Assembly (NCBI RefSeq): GCF_004364335.1
Contig: NZ_SOCR01000002.1
Coordinates: 496,001 to 560,000 of the forward strand
DNA length: 64,000 bases
Direction: 5' to 3'
From: Pseudomonas graminis
Lineage (GTDB): Bacteria > Pseudomonadota > Gammaproteobacteria > Pseudomonadales > Pseudomonadaceae
Shown here one piece after another: positions 37,088-47,055 of this stretch. Every line of letters starts with the position of its first letter. Position 1 is the first letter of the stretch. The notes under the pieces were generated by a model. The model was not told the DNA's origin. It worked only from the letters and a program-made list of their open reading frames with translations, and did no database searches. The position numbers and the translations under genes are program-made.

Positions 37088-38627
37088 CGAGCTGATCCGC
37101 CCGGTCGGCGAACCGACCCGGCGCGACTGGATTGCCGTGATGAGCGTCATGCTCGGCGCATTCATGGCGGTGCTCGACATCCAGATCACCAACTCGTCGC
37201 TCAAGGACATTCAAGGCGCACTGTCGGCGACCCTGGAAGAAGGCTCGTGGATTTCCACCTCCTATCTGGTGGCGGAAATCATCATGATCCCGCTGACGGC
37301 CTGGCTGGTGCAGCTGCTCTCGGCGCGGCGCCTGGCGGTCTGGGTGTCGCTGGGTTTTCTGCTGTCGTCCCTGCTCTGCTCAATGGCCTGGAGCCTGGAA
37401 AGCATGATCGTCTTCCGCGCCCTGCAGGGCTTCACCGGCGGCGCGCTGATTCCGCTGGCGTTCACCCTGACCTTGATCAAACTGCCGGAGCATCACCGGG
37501 CCAAGGGCATGGCGCTGTTCGCCCTGACCGCCACCTTCGCCCCTTCCATCGGCCCGACCCTGGGCGGCTGGCTGACGGAGAATTTTGGCTGGGAATACAT
37601 CTTCTACATCAACATCCCGCCAGGGCTGGTGATGATTGGCGGTCTGCTCTACGGCCTGGAGAAAAAAGCGCCGCACTGGGAATTGCTCAAGAGCACCGAC
37701 TACGCCGGCATTGTCACGCTGGGGGTCGGGCTGGGCTGCCTGCAGGTGTTTCTTGAAGAGGGCCATCGCAAGGACTGGCTGGAATCGAACCTGATCGTCG
37801 GCCTGGGCAGCATTGCGCTGGTGAGCCTGATCAGCTTTGTGATCATCCAGTTTTCCAAGGCGAAACCGCTGATCAATCTGGGCATCCTCGGCAACCGCAA
37901 TTTCGGGCTGTCGAGTATTTCCAGCGTGGGCATGGGCGTCGGGCTGTATGGCTCGATCTATTTGCTGCCGCTGTACCTGGCGCAGATCCAAGGCTACAAC
38001 GCGCAGCAGATCGGCGAGGTGATCATGTGGATGGGCGTGCCCCAGCTGTTTCTGATTCCGCTGGTGCCGCAGCTGATGAAGGTTATTTCACCCAAGCTGC
38101 TGTGTACGCTGGGGTTTGGTTTGTTCGGGCTGGCGAGCTTTTCATCCGGCGTGCTCAACCTGGATTTCGCCGGGCCGCAGTTCAATCAGATTCAGCTCGT
38201 GCGGGCGCTGGGTCAGCCGCTGATCATGGTGACCATTTCCCTGATTGCCACCGCGTTCATTCAGCCCCATGACGCGGGGTCGGCGTCGAGCCTGTTCAAC
38301 ATTCTGCGCAACCTGGGCGGCGCCATTGGCATTGCGTTGCTGGCGACGCTGCTGGATGCGCGGACCAAGACCTACTTCGACTATTTGCGCGAATCGATCT
38401 CCCCCGCCAACCCGCAAGTGGCCGAGCGCATGGCGATGCTCACCGACCGGCTGGGCAGTGAAACGGCGGCGTTGGGCAAGCTCAGCGAAATCGCCCATCA
38501 ACAGGCAGCGATTATGGCCTACAACGACGCGTTTCATTTTGTCGGGATTGCCCTGGGTGTGAGCATGCTGGCGGTGTTGCTGACGAAGAAGTTGCCGTCG
38601 GGGGTCAAGAGTGGCGCGGCGCACTGA
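37065..38627 (+). CDS. DHA2-family (EmrB-like) MFS multidrug transporter
   Basis: 520 residues, 14 membrane helices. VMSVMLGAFMAVLDIQITNS in helix 1 contains the DHA2 motif D1, and MIVFRALQGFTGGALIPLAF holds motif C-like residues. It exports hydrophobic compounds with proton influx, together with the upstream adaptor. The ATG at 37065 lies within the 3' end of that gene. The substrate is unknown. Confidence 0.92.
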   Translation: MTRNVAGDELIRPVGEPTRRDWIAVMSVMLGAFMAVLDIQITNSSLKDIQGALSATLEEGSWISTSYLVAEIIMIPLTAWLVQLLSARRLAVWVSLGFLLSSLLCSMAWSLESMIVFRALQGFTGGALIPLAFTLTLIKLPEHHRAKGMALFALTATFAPSIGPTLGGWLTENFGWEYIFYINIPPGLVMIGGLLYGLEKKAPHWELLKSTDYAGIVTLGVGLGCLQVFLEEGHRKDWLESNLIVGLGSIALVSLISFVIIQFSKAKPLINLGILGNRNFGLSSISSVGMGVGLYGSIYLLPLYLAQIQGYNAQQIGEVIMWMGVPQLFLIPLVPQLMKVISPKLLCTLGFGLFGLASFSSGVLNLDFAGPQFNQIQLVRALGQPLIMVTISLIATAFIQPHDAGSASSLFNILRNLGGAIGIALLATLLDARTKTYFDYLRESISPANPQVAERMAMLTDRLGSETAALGKLSEIAHQQAAIMAYNDAFHFVGIALGVSMLAVLLTKKLPSGVKSGAAH

Positions 38628-38651
38628 TTAGTCAGCGGTCAGGCGCACGTC

Positions 38652-38740
38652 TGTAGGAGCCGGCTTGCTGGCGAATACTGTGTGTCAGTCGCCGGGTGGG
38701 TGACGGGTAGAACGCGTTCGCCAGCAAGCCGGCTCCTACG
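38652..38740. repeat. REP pair downstream of the efflux operon
   Basis: TAGGAGCCGGCTTGCTGGCG faces CGCCAGCAAGCCGGCTCCTA across about 48 nt, in the convergent gap between the efflux operon and uvrB. Confidence 0.9.
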
Positions 38741-38801
38741 GATTGAATGGCGCCGTGACGACGGTCTGCGCCATCACGACAGTCCGCGCGTTCTCGAGGC
38801 A

Positions 38802-40817
38802 TCACACCGCCAACAACCGCTCCCGCAGTTTGCCGATCTCGTCGCGCATCTGTGCCGCGGCTTCGAACTCCAGATCGCGGGCCAGTTGGTACATCTTCTC
38901 TTCCAACTGACGAATGCGTTTGGTGATTTCGCTCGGCGAGCGCAGTTCGGCTTCGTACTTGGCGTTTTCCTCGGCGGCTTTGGCCATGCCTTTGCGCTTC
39001 TTGCTGCGCGAGCCGGGCACGGTGGCGCCTTCCATGATGTCGGCGACGTCCTTGATCACGCTTTTCGGCGTAATGCCGTTGGCCAGGTTGAAGGCGATCT
39101 GCTTCTCCCGACGACGATCGGTTTCGCCAATCGCCCGCTCCATGGAGCCGGTGATGCGGTCGGCGTACAGGATGGCGCGGCCGTTGAGGTTACGCGCGGC
39201 GCGGCCGATGGTCTGGATCAGCGAGCGTTCGGACCGCAGGAAGCCTTCCTTGTCGGCATCGAGAATCGCCACCAGTGACACTTCGGGCATGTCCAGACCT
39301 TCGCGCAGCAGGTTGATCCCCACCAGCACGTCGAAGGTGCCCAGGCGCAGGTCGCGGATGATCTCGACCCGTTCAACCGTGTCGATGTCCGAGTGCAGGT
39401 AACGCACGCGCACGCCGTGGTCGGCCAGGTAATCGGTGAGGTCTTCGGACATGCGCTTGGTCAGCGTGGTCACCAGCACCCGCTCCTCAATGGCCACGCG
39501 CTTGTGAATCTCGGAGAGCAAGTCGTCGACCTGGGTCAGCGCCGGACGGATTTCGATCTGCGGGTCAACCAGACCGGTCGGCCGCACCACCTGCTCGACG
39601 ATGCGCCCCGCGTGCTCGGCTTCGTAGTTACCCGGGGTCGCTGACACGAAGATGGTCTGCGGGCTGACGTTTTCCCACTCATCGAAACGCATCGGCCGGT
39701 TGTCCAGCGCCGAGGGCAGGCGGAAACCGTATTCCACCAGCGTCTCCTTGCGGGAACGGTCGCCCTTATACATGGCGCCGACCTGGGGCACGCTGACGTG
39801 GGATTCGTCGATCACCAGCAGCGCGTCAGCCGGCAGGTAGTCGTACAGCGTCGGCGGCGGCGCACCGGACGGACGCCCGGACAGGTACCGCGAGTAGTTT
39901 TCGATGCCGTTGCAGTAACCCAGTTCGAGGATCATCTCCAGGTCGAAACGGGTGCGCTGCTCCAGACGTTGCGCTTCCACCAGCTTGTTGGCGCCGCGCA
40001 GGTATTCCAGACGTTCCTGCAGCTCGACCTTGATGCCTTCCATCGCGTCCAGCAGGGTTTCCCGCGGGGTCACGTAGTGGCTCTTTGGGTAGAAGGTGAA
40101 GCGCGGCAGTTTGCGAATGACCTCGCCGGTCAGCGGGTCGAAGGCAGAGAGGCTCTCAACCTCGTCATCGAACAGCTCGATGCGGATGGCTTCCAGGTCC
40201 GATTCCGCCGGGAACACGTCGATCACGTCGCCGCGCACACGGAAGGTCGCCCGGGCGAAATCCATGTCGTTGCGGGTGTACTGCAGGTCGGCCAGCCGGC
40301 GCAGCAGGGCGCGCTGATCGAGCTTGTCGCCGCGATCCACGTGCAGAACCATGCGCAGGTAGGTTTCCGGACTGCCCAGACCGTAGATGCACGACACCGT
40401 GGTGACGATGATCGAGTCCTTGCGCTCCAGCAACGCTTTGGTCGCGGACAGGCGCATCTGCTCGATGTGGTCGTTGATCGACGCGTCCTTCTCGATGAAG
40501 GTGTCCGACGACGGCACGTAGGCTTCGGGCTGGTAGTAGTCGTAGTAGGAAACGAAGTACTCGACCGAGTTGTTCGGGAAGAACGCCTTGAACTCACCGT
40601 ACAACTGGGCGGCCAGGGTTTTGTTCGGCGCCAGCACCAGGGTCGGGCGCTGCACTTGCTGGATGACGTTGGCGATGCTGAAGGTCTTGCCCGAACCGGT
40701 TACACCGAGCAGGGTCTGGTGCGACAGGCCGGCGTCGATGCCTTCAACCAACTGACGAATCGCCTCCGGTTGATCGCCGGCCGGCTCAAAACGGGTAACG
40801 AGCTGAAACTCGGACAT
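38802..40817 (-). CDS. uvrB: Excinuclease ABC subunit B UvrB
   Basis: 671 residues. Walker A is GVTGSGKT (about residues 36-44), the damage-probing beta-hairpin is [13 protein letters not shown], the DEAD-like motif is [11 protein letters not shown], and motif VI is QTIGRAARN. The C-terminal UVR domain ([20 protein letters not shown]) binds UvrC. It verifies damage in nucleotide excision repair. The ATG at 40817 gives [20 protein letters not shown], the family start; the frame is open to 40949. Confidence 0.97.
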   Translation of the reverse strand: MSEFQLVTRFEPAGDQPEAIRQLVEGIDAGLSHQTLLGVTGSGKTFSIANVIQQVQRPTLVLAPNKTLAAQLYGEFKAFFPNNSVEYFVSYYDYYQPEAYVPSSDTFIEKDASINDHIEQMRLSATKALLERKDSIIVTTVSCIYGLGSPETYLRMVLHVDRGDKLDQRALLRRLADLQYTRNDMDFARATFRVRGDVIDVFPAESDLEAIRIELFDDEVESLSAFDPLTGEVIRKLPRFTFYPKSHYVTPRETLLDAMEGIKVELQERLEYLRGANKLVEAQRLEQRTRFDLEMILELGYCNGIENYSRYLSGRPSGAPPPTLYDYLPADALLVIDESHVSVPQVGAMYKGDRSRKETLVEYGFRLPSALDNRPMRFDEWENVSPQTIFVSATPGNYEAEHAGRIVEQVVRPTGLVDPQIEIRPALTQVDDLLSEIHKRVAIEERVLVTTLTKRMSEDLTDYLADHGVRVRYLHSDIDTVERVEIIRDLRLGTFDVLVGINLLREGLDMPEVSLVAILDADKEGFLRSERSLIQTIGRAARNLNGRAILYADRITGSMERAIGETDRRREKQIAFNLANGITPKSVIKDVADIMEGATVPGSRSKKRKGMAKAAEENAKYEAELRSPSEITKRIRQLEEKMYQLARDLEFEAAAQMRDEIGKLRERLLAV

Positions 40818-41150
40818 AAAATACCTCTGGACAGGCCACTGCCAGATAAATCCTGCAGCAACGCAATTGAGCACGAACGGCTGATCCCGCCAGGGAAAAG
40901 ACGTACATAGAAGAAGTGATGGGACTACAAGTGGAGTCGACCGGTCCACCTTTCAAGCCACCCTCCGCAGATTAGTCAGCGGCACGGGACTAACGGTCGA
41001 AAAATTTCGCGAAAAACCCCGAAAAACCAGCCCCGACCTGTCGCCCGCACTGCCGCGGGCCTTTATACTTGCTCCCCGTTTGTGCACCGCTCTAGTGCAA
41101 TCGGCTGGAGCGACGCGATCCATTCACTCCCCACTCAGAGCCCCTGCACA
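40818..41150. promoter_or_regulatory. Divergent promoter region uvrB / tyrB
   Basis: There is no gene in this 333-base gap. A -10-like TATACT at 41064-41069 lies 80 nt before tyrB. No LexA-type CTG-N10-CAG box was seen upstream of uvrB by eye. Confidence 0.4.
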
Positions 41151-42347
41151 ATGAGCCTGTTCTCCGCTGTCGAAATGGCACCACGCGATCCTATCCTGGG
41201 CCTCAACGAAGCATTCAACGCCGACACCCGCACGACCAAGGTCAATCTGGGTGTCGGTGTCTACAGCAACGAAGAAGGGAAGATTCCGCTGCTGCGCGCC
41301 GTTGTCGAAGCGGAAGAAAACCGGGTGGCCCAACACCTGCCCCGCGGCTACCTGCCGATCGACGGCATCGCCGCCTACGACAAGGCCGTGCAAACCCTGC
41401 TGTTCGGCGCCGAGTCGCCGCTGCTGGCGTCGGGTCAGGTGATGACGGTCCAGGCGGTGGGCGGCACGGGCGCACTGAAAATCGGCGCTGACTTTCTCAA
41501 GCAGCTGTCCCCTGACGCCGTCGTGGCGATCAGCGACCCGAGCTGGGAAAACCACCGCGCGCTGTTCGAAACCGCCGGTTTCCCGGTACAGAACTATCGC
41601 TATTACGACGCCGCCACCCATGACGTGAACCGCACGGGGATGCTGGAAGACCTGCAGAACCTGCCGTCCGGCTCGATCGTCGTGCTGCACGCCTGCTGCC
41701 ACAACCCGACCGGCGTTGACCTGACCCTGGAAGACTGGAAGAAGGTCCTTGAGGTGCTGAAGGCCAAGGGTCATGTGCCGTTCCTGGACATGGCGTACCA
41801 GGGCTTCGGTGACGGCATCGACGAGGACGCGGCGGCGGTGCGTCTGTTTGCCGACAGCGGCCTGACGTTCTTTGCGTCCAGTTCGTTTTCGAAGTCGTTT
41901 TCGCTGTATGGCGAGCGGGTCGGCGCGCTGTCGATCGTGACGGATTCGAAAGAAGAGACGGCGCGGGTGTTGTCGCAGGTGAAGCGTGTGATCCGCACCA
42001 ACTATTCGAACCCGCCGACCCACGGCGCGTCGATTGTGGCGGCGGTGTTGAACAGCCCTGAGTTGCGTGCGAAGTGGGAGGAGGAGCTGGGTGAGATGCG
42101 TCTGCGGATTCGCGGGATGCGTGAGGAGATGACGCAGCGTCTGGCGAATAATGCGGCGGGGCAGAATTTCAGTTTTGTCGCGCGGCAGCGGGGGATGTTT
42201 TCTTATTCGGGTCTGACGACGGCGCAGGTTCATCGGTTGCGCAATGAGTTCGGGATTTATGCGTTGGATACCGGGCGGATTTGTGTGGCGGCTTTGAATC
42301 AGGGGAATATCGGGGCTGTTACAGCGGCGATCCTGGCGGTTATCTAA
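41151..42347 (+). CDS. tyrB: Aromatic amino-acid aminotransferase (TyrB/PhhC type)
   Basis: 398 residues, a class I aminotransferase of the aspartate/aromatic group. KVNLGVGVYSNEEGKIPLLR at the N-terminus, HACCHNPTGVDLTLEDW, and the PLP-lysine region SSSFSKSFSLYGERVGAL (about residue 250) are all present, plus TNYSNPPTHGASIV with a substrate Arg. It transfers amino groups between aromatic amino acids or aspartate and 2-oxoglutarate. The ATG at 41151 (MSLFSAVEMAPRDPILGL) is the family start. Confidence 0.92.
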   Translation: MSLFSAVEMAPRDPILGLNEAFNADTRTTKVNLGVGVYSNEEGKIPLLRAVVEAEENRVAQHLPRGYLPIDGIAAYDKAVQTLLFGAESPLLASGQVMTVQAVGGTGALKIGADFLKQLSPDAVVAISDPSWENHRALFETAGFPVQNYRYYDAATHDVNRTGMLEDLQNLPSGSIVVLHACCHNPTGVDLTLEDWKKVLEVLKAKGHVPFLDMAYQGFGDGIDEDAAAVRLFADSGLTFFASSSFSKSFSLYGERVGALSIVTDSKEETARVLSQVKRVIRTNYSNPPTHGASIVAAVLNSPELRAKWEEELGEMRLRIRGMREEMTQRLANNAAGQNFSFVARQRGMFSYSGLTTAQVHRLRNEFGIYALDTGRICVAALNQGNIGAVTAAILAVI

Positions 42348-42359
42348 CGGCTCTTTTTA

Positions 42360-42652
42360 AGATCAAGATCAGGAGCGTCTGCCTAAGGGCAGACGTTTCG
42401 CCTTCGGCGAGTTACTTGGAAAAGCACCCCAAGTAACCAAGGGTGCTTGCTCCTGGTTAGGCCCCTCGTTCCTCGGGGTTCCTTCACTCCGGTCCCGCTC
42501 CGTGGGCCCGCCGCCATCCGCCATCCATGGCGGGGGGCGGCTCTCGCGGCATCCATGCCGCTCGGCCCACTCCACGAGACCTGCGTTCAGCCTGCACCAA
42601 AGTCGCGTTTGGTGTCGTCTGGACTTCTTGTGATTGAAGATCAAAAGCGCGT
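42360..42652 (+). repeat. ~280-bp intergenic repeat, copy 3
   Basis: The same ordered blocks as copy 1, starting GATCAAGATCAGGAGC, CTGCCTAAGGGCAG, CTTCGGCGAGTTACTTGG and ending GAAGATCAAAAGC. The centre differs by a CATCCATGGCGG variant shared with copy 2. Confidence 0.85.
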
Positions 42653-42668
42653 TTAAGCAGATCAAAGG

Positions 42669-42820
42669 CTTCCCGGCTGAAGCCGGTCCCACTGGGCGAA
42701 CGCGATTTCACTGGGTGAACACGATTCCACTGTAGGAGCCGGCTTGCTGGCGAATACGGTTTGTCAGGCTACGCCTTCATGGCTGACCCACCGCGTTCGC
42801 CAGCAAGCCGGCTCCTACAA
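42669..42820. repeat. REP elements between repeat copies 3 and 4
   Basis: A single TTCCCGGCTGAAGCCGGTCC near 42670-42689, then an inverted pair TAGGAGCCGGCTTGCTGGCG (42733-42752) and CGCCAGCAAGCCGGCTCCTA (about 42799-42818). Confidence 0.88.
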
Positions 42821-42901
42821 GGGGTCGCATCCGGTTAGAGAGACTGTGCAAACGCTGGTCTTCACAACGCAACTCCCGTTTGCTGTTTGCTGTTGCCGTG
42901 C

Positions 42902-43160
42902 TTTTGATCTTCGTACACAAATATTTCAGACGACGACAATCGCGACTTGGGTGCAGGCCGAACGCAGACGACGCGCAGTGGGCCGAGCGGCATGGATGCC
43001 GCGAGAGCGCCGTCAGGACATGGATGTCCGTTCGGCGCGGGCCCACGGAGCGTCGTCGGAGTGAGGGAACCCGACGAAGTCGGGCCCAACCAGGAGCACG
43101 GCCTTTTTGGTTACTTTTTCGGCTGTTGGAAAAAGTGACCCGCCGTAAGGGCGGAACCAT
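42902..43160 (-). repeat. ~280-bp intergenic repeat, copy 4 (inverted)
   Basis: The reverse complement of the block order, starting TTTTGATCTTCGTACAC, with CATGGATGCCGCGAGAGC and CGTTCGGCGCGGGCCCACGG. The end diverges from the other copies (GGTTACTTTTTCGGCTGTTG). With copy 3 it forms a second inverted pair. Confidence 0.8.
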
Positions 43161-43217
43161 AATCGGCGACACCCGAGATAACGGATATACACACGAATCT
43201 GAGATCCGCCTCAATCA

Positions 43218-44180
43218 CTAACCCTTCTTCCGATACGCCATCGAATCATCAATCCGCTTGAGTATGTAATCCCCCGCTGCCACCGCCGGATAACGACTGT
43301 CAGCAACCTCAACCCCCAAATCGCAGGGATCAACAACCGCCCCATAGGTCGGGTCATAAAACGTCGCGATCGAATACCGCTCATGCCCTGAGTGATTGAT
43401 CACCCGATGCAACGTCGACCGGAACCGGTCATTCGACCACCGCGCCAGCAAATCCCCCACGTTCACCACCAGACTGCCCTCGATCGGCGTCGCATCGATC
43501 CACGTCCCGCTGCCCAACTCACACACCTGCAGACCGCCACTGTTGTCCTGATGCAACAACGTAATGCACCCATAGTCCGTATGGGGCGCCACGCCGAACT
43601 GATCGCTTTCAGCTCGCGGTGGATGGGGCGGGTAATAGACCATCTGCGTACGCTGCAAACGCTTGCCGTATTTCGGCGCAAAGAAATCGGGCTCGATGCC
43701 CAAACCCACCGCCACCGCCTTCAACAGATCAGCGCCGGCCTTGCCCATCTCCTCGTAGTAGGCCTCCAGCGCCACCCGCAACGCCGGCATGAAATCCGGC
43801 CACTGGTTCGGCCCGCGCAACGCCTCCCCCGCCAGCACGCTCGGGTCATCCTCCGGCAGTTCCAGGCCGATGCTGAAAAACTCCTTGAAATCCGGCTTGG
43901 TCGCCTCGTACATCAGCGCCCCGCCCAACGCGTGCCAGCCACGATGGCGTTTGTTCACCGCGACCTGGCGCTTCACCTCCGGCGCGAAGGCGAAGAAGGT
44001 TCTTGCGGCCGCCATGGTGCTGTCGATCACCTGCCGGGGCACGCCGTGGTTGATGATGTAGAAGAAGCCGCTCTCGCTGCAGGCGGCGCGGATGGCTTCG
44101 CCGGCGCGACGGATCGCGGCCTCGTCGCCTTCACGGACGCCGGCCATGTCGATGATCGGGAGGTTGGCGGTGACGGTCAT
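43218..44180 (-). CDS. 2-oxoglutarate/Fe(II) oxygenase (isopenicillin-N-synthase-like)
   Basis: 320 residues, a DIOX_N domain (PIIDMAGVREGDEAAIRRAG ... GFFYIINHGVP) followed by a 2OG-Fe(II) dioxygenase core. The iron ligands His and Asp are in VAPHTDYGCITLLH, the distal His is in STLHRVIN, and the 2OG-binding Arg is in HERYSIATF. It hydroxylates or desaturates a small molecule with O2 and 2-oxoglutarate. The substrate is unknown, and no linked pathway genes are adjacent. Confidence 0.88.
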   Translation of the reverse strand: MTVTANLPIIDMAGVREGDEAAIRRAGEAIRAACSESGFFYIINHGVPRQVIDSTMAAARTFFAFAPEVKRQVAVNKRHRGWHALGGALMYEATKPDFKEFFSIGLELPEDDPSVLAGEALRGPNQWPDFMPALRVALEAYYEEMGKAGADLLKAVAVGLGIEPDFFAPKYGKRLQRTQMVYYPPHPPRAESDQFGVAPHTDYGCITLLHQDNSGGLQVCELGSGTWIDATPIEGSLVVNVGDLLARWSNDRFRSTLHRVINHSGHERYSIATFYDPTYGAVVDPCDLGVEVADSRYPAVAAGDYILKRIDDSMAYRKKG

Positions 44181-44486
44181 GGCAGGCTCCGGGCACAGGA
44201 AATGGACTGGGCGGTATAGACCGGATCAAGCATTTACTGTGCCGCGCCGCCCAACGCGTTATTCGTAGGACCGGCTTTAGCCGGGAATGAGGGAGTGCGT
44301 CCACCCTCAATTCTGCGGTGTGACATATGACGCATTCCCGGCTAAAGCCAGTCCTACAGGGAAGCTGTTAGCACCCTCAGCCTGATGGCGTCGATCAACT
44401 GGCCTGCATCTTGCCTCAGCTGTCTATACAGCCTCCCCGCTTCCAGGCACGCCCCACCCCTGACGCGAATTGATCGAGTGGATTCC
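44181..44486. repeat. REP pair in the divergent gap before the FAD-linked dehydrogenase
   Basis: TAGGACCGGCTTTAGCCGGG (about 44266) faces CCCGGCTAAAGCCAGTCCTA (about 44337). The rest of the 306-base gap holds no gene and should contain promoters for both neighbours. Confidence 0.8.
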
Positions 44487-45863
44487 ATGAGCGACCTGCA
44501 ACAGACCATCAGCCAGTTGCGCCAGGCCCTGGGCGATGCTCAGGTGCTGACCGGCGAAGCCATCAGCCCGCGCCATTACAGCGACTGGACCCGCCACGCG
44601 CCAGCCTGCCCCGCTGCATTGCTTCTGCCAACGAGCACCGAACAGGTCGCCCTCGCCCTGCGCATCTGCAACGCGGCGGGGCAAAGCGTGGTGCCCCAGG
44701 GCGGCATGACCGGGCTGGCGGGCGGCGCTGTACCGCGCACCACCGACATCGCGTTGTCGCTGGATCGCCTGCGCGGCATCGAGGAGATCGACACGGCCGC
44801 CGCCACCGTCAGCGTGCGCGCGGGTACGACGCTGGAGGACATCCAGCACGCCGTGGCCGACGCCGGTTTTCTGTTTCCGCTGGACCTGGGCGCCCGGGGC
44901 TCGTGCCAGATCGGTGGCAACATCGCTACCAACGCCGGCGGCAATGCGGTGATTCGTTACGGGATGACCCGCGACCTGGTGCTCGGACTGGAGGTTGTGC
45001 TGGCGGACGGGCGTGTGCTCGACCTGATGAACAAGATGATCAAGAACAACTGTGGTTATGACCTAAAACAGTGCTTCATCGGCAGCGAAGGCACCCTTGG
45101 GGTGATTACCCGGGCGGTGTTGAAGATGGCGCCGCCGCCGGGCCCGACCACCACGCAGCTCTGCGCCCTGCCCGATTACCCGAGCGCGGTTGCCCTGCTG
45201 CGGCGGATTCAATCGAGTGTCGGCACGCCTCAGGCCTATGAACTGATGTGGCAGGACTTCTTCCGCCTGGGCGTGTCGTGGCTAGAGAAGCCCGTCGCGC
45301 CGATGCCCGATCATCATCCGCTGTACGTGCTGATGGAATCGTCCGCCCCCCACGATGCGCTGGAACAGACCCTCGAAGCGGCGATCGACGCCGGCGAAGT
45401 GGTCGACGCCATTCTCGCCACCTCCCAGGCCCAGGCCCGCGGGCTGTGGAAGATCCGCGAGGCCACCGGCGAGTTCCCCCAGCGCATGGCGCCGTTGAAC
45501 TTCGACATCAGCCTGCCCATCGGTCGCATCGGTGAGTTCGCCGAACGCTGCCGTGAGCGCATCGACGCGCGCTGGCCGGGTAACCGAAGCGTGTATTTCG
45601 GCCACATCGGTGACAGCAATCTGCACCTGACCGTGGACTGCAACTCGCTGCCGCAGCCCGCGCCGGTCCTGGAAATCGAAGAGCTGGTCTACAGCGCCGT
45701 CGGCGAACTGGGCGGCGCGGTGTCGGCTGAACATGGCATCGGCCTGCTCAAGCGCGAGTTCCTCCACCACTCGGTCAGCGCGGAAGCGTTGCAGGTGATG
45801 GCCGAGCTCAAGCGCAGTTTCGACCCCAACGGCATTCTCAATCCGGGGAAGATCCTGGGCTGA
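44487..45863 (+). CDS. FAD-binding D-2-hydroxyacid dehydrogenase (GlcD/D2HGDH-like)
   Basis: 458 residues. An FAD-binding (PCMH-type) domain has VVPQGGMTGLAGGAVP and GNIATNAGGNAVIRYGMTRD. The cap domain has GHIGDSNLHLTV (metal/substrate His) and the end SAEHGIGLLKREFL. It is typical of glycolate or D-2-hydroxyglutarate oxidoreductases that oxidise 2-hydroxyacids to 2-oxoacids. It is the first gene of a group with an amino-acid-type ABC transporter and a GntR regulator. The ATG at 44487 gives the usual start. Confidence 0.88.
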   Translation: MSDLQQTISQLRQALGDAQVLTGEAISPRHYSDWTRHAPACPAALLLPTSTEQVALALRICNAAGQSVVPQGGMTGLAGGAVPRTTDIALSLDRLRGIEEIDTAAATVSVRAGTTLEDIQHAVADAGFLFPLDLGARGSCQIGGNIATNAGGNAVIRYGMTRDLVLGLEVVLADGRVLDLMNKMIKNNCGYDLKQCFIGSEGTLGVITRAVLKMAPPPGPTTTQLCALPDYPSAVALLRRIQSSVGTPQAYELMWQDFFRLGVSWLEKPVAPMPDHHPLYVLMESSAPHDALEQTLEAAIDAGEVVDAILATSQAQARGLWKIREATGEFPQRMAPLNFDISLPIGRIGEFAERCRERIDARWPGNRSVYFGHIGDSNLHLTVDCNSLPQPAPVLEIEELVYSAVGELGGAVSAEHGIGLLKREFLHHSVSAEALQVMAELKRSFDPNGILNPGKILG

Positions 45864-45873
45864 TAACCACCTG

Positions 45874-45890
45874 CCGGTTGTATATACCGG
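45874..45890. promoter_or_regulatory. Palindrome upstream of the ABC operon (candidate GntR/HutC operator)
   Basis: CCGGT-TGTATAT-ACCGG is an inverted repeat whose centre GTATATAC is itself palindromic, similar to HutC-type sites rich in TGTATATAC. It lies before the binding-protein gene, and the operon contains a HutC-like regulator. Confidence 0.55.
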
Positions 45891-45998
45891 TATGGCACGC
45901 TAACTGCAGTTGCAGAAGCCAGAGCAAGACCATGCACCCGCTCACCGAACATTCCGCAGCCTCGACGCCACACGCCCCATCCACCCAGGAGCCATCCC

Positions 45999-46850
45999 AT
46001 GTCACTCGACTCTGTGTTCCGCAGGACGTTTAACCGCTTGAGCATCGCTGCCACGTTGGCGCTGTTGCCATTAGCGGTGCTGCCATTGTCGGCGCACGCC
46101 GATCAACTGGCCGATGTGAAAAAGGCCGGCGAGCTGGTGGTCGGCACCGAGATGCAGTTCGCGCCGTTCGATTTTCTCGAAGCGGGCAAGCAGAAAGGCT
46201 TGAACGCCGAACTGTTCGAGGCGCTGGGCCAGGAGCTGGGGGTCAAGATCAAGTTCCTCGACCTGCCGTGGCCGAGCGTGTTGCCAGGTCTTGAGGCGAA
46301 GAAATTCGACGTGGTCGCCGGCCCGATCATCGTGACCAAGGCGCGCAAGGAGCGTTACCACTTCGTGTCGCCGATTGCCGAAGCGACCGTGGCCTTGCTC
46401 GCGGGCGCCAAGGACGACAGCATCGGCAAGCCGGAAGACATCGCCGGTAAAACCGTCGGCGCCGGCAAGGGCTCGGCGCAGCTGGAAGAGTTGAAAGCCT
46501 TCGCCGCGACCCTGCCACAGAAGGTCACCATTCGTGAATACGTCGACAACAATCAGGCCTACGCCGACCTGGCGGCCAAGCGCATTGTCGCGGTGGCGAA
46601 CTCGCTGCCGAACATCTCCTTCGTCGCCGCGCAGAAAAGCAATCTGTACAAAGTGGTGCAGCCGCCGTTCGGCAAGAAATCCTATTTCGCCTACCTGGGC
46701 CGCAAGGACGCCGATGCCGACAGCCTGATCGCCGCGCTGGATGCTGCCCTGACCAAAATGCATGACGACGGCCGCCTGGCCGCGCTGCAGAAAAAATGGC
46801 TGGGCGCAGAAATGGACGTGCCGAAGGGTGATTTCGAGCCGACGTGGTGA
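45999..46850 (+). CDS. ABC transporter substrate-binding protein (polar amino-acid type)
   Basis: 283 residues. The signal peptide (RLSIAATLALLPLAVLPLSA) ends at AHA-DQ around residue 35, and the mature family-3 binding protein begins LADVKKAGELVVGTEMQFAP. FDVVAGPIIVTKARKERYHF and LAALQKKWLG are typical of glutamine/cystine-type SBPs. It captures an amino acid or related compound in the periplasm and delivers it to the two permeases downstream. Confidence 0.9.
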   Translation: MSLDSVFRRTFNRLSIAATLALLPLAVLPLSAHADQLADVKKAGELVVGTEMQFAPFDFLEAGKQKGLNAELFEALGQELGVKIKFLDLPWPSVLPGLEAKKFDVVAGPIIVTKARKERYHFVSPIAEATVALLAGAKDDSIGKPEDIAGKTVGAGKGSAQLEELKAFAATLPQKVTIREYVDNNQAYADLAAKRIVAVANSLPNISFVAAQKSNLYKVVQPPFGKKSYFAYLGRKDADADSLIAALDAALTKMHDDGRLAALQKKWLGAEMDVPKGDFEPTW

Positions 46851-46887
46851 GGTTTGATTCCGTTGCATCAAGCACGATGAACACCCT

Positions 46888-47022
46888 GTAGGAGCGTGGA
46901 TTGTCCCGCGATCTGCTACGAAGTGGCAGCAAAAGGGACGACCCGGCACATGTGGCGCAGCGTTGTCGAATCGACAGGCGTCTGCTTCGCAGACGATCGC
47001 GGGACAAGCCACGCTCCTACAG
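46888..47022. repeat. Inverted repeat (REP-like) inside the ABC operon
   Basis: TAGGAGCGTGGATTGTCCCG faces CGGGACAAGCCACGCTCCTA. It lies between the binding-protein and first permease genes, a common place for 3'-stabilising elements that raise the SBP:permease ratio. Confidence 0.85.
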
Positions 47023-47055
47023 GATCTGCCTCAAGCACACAGCGGAGTATCCCCC

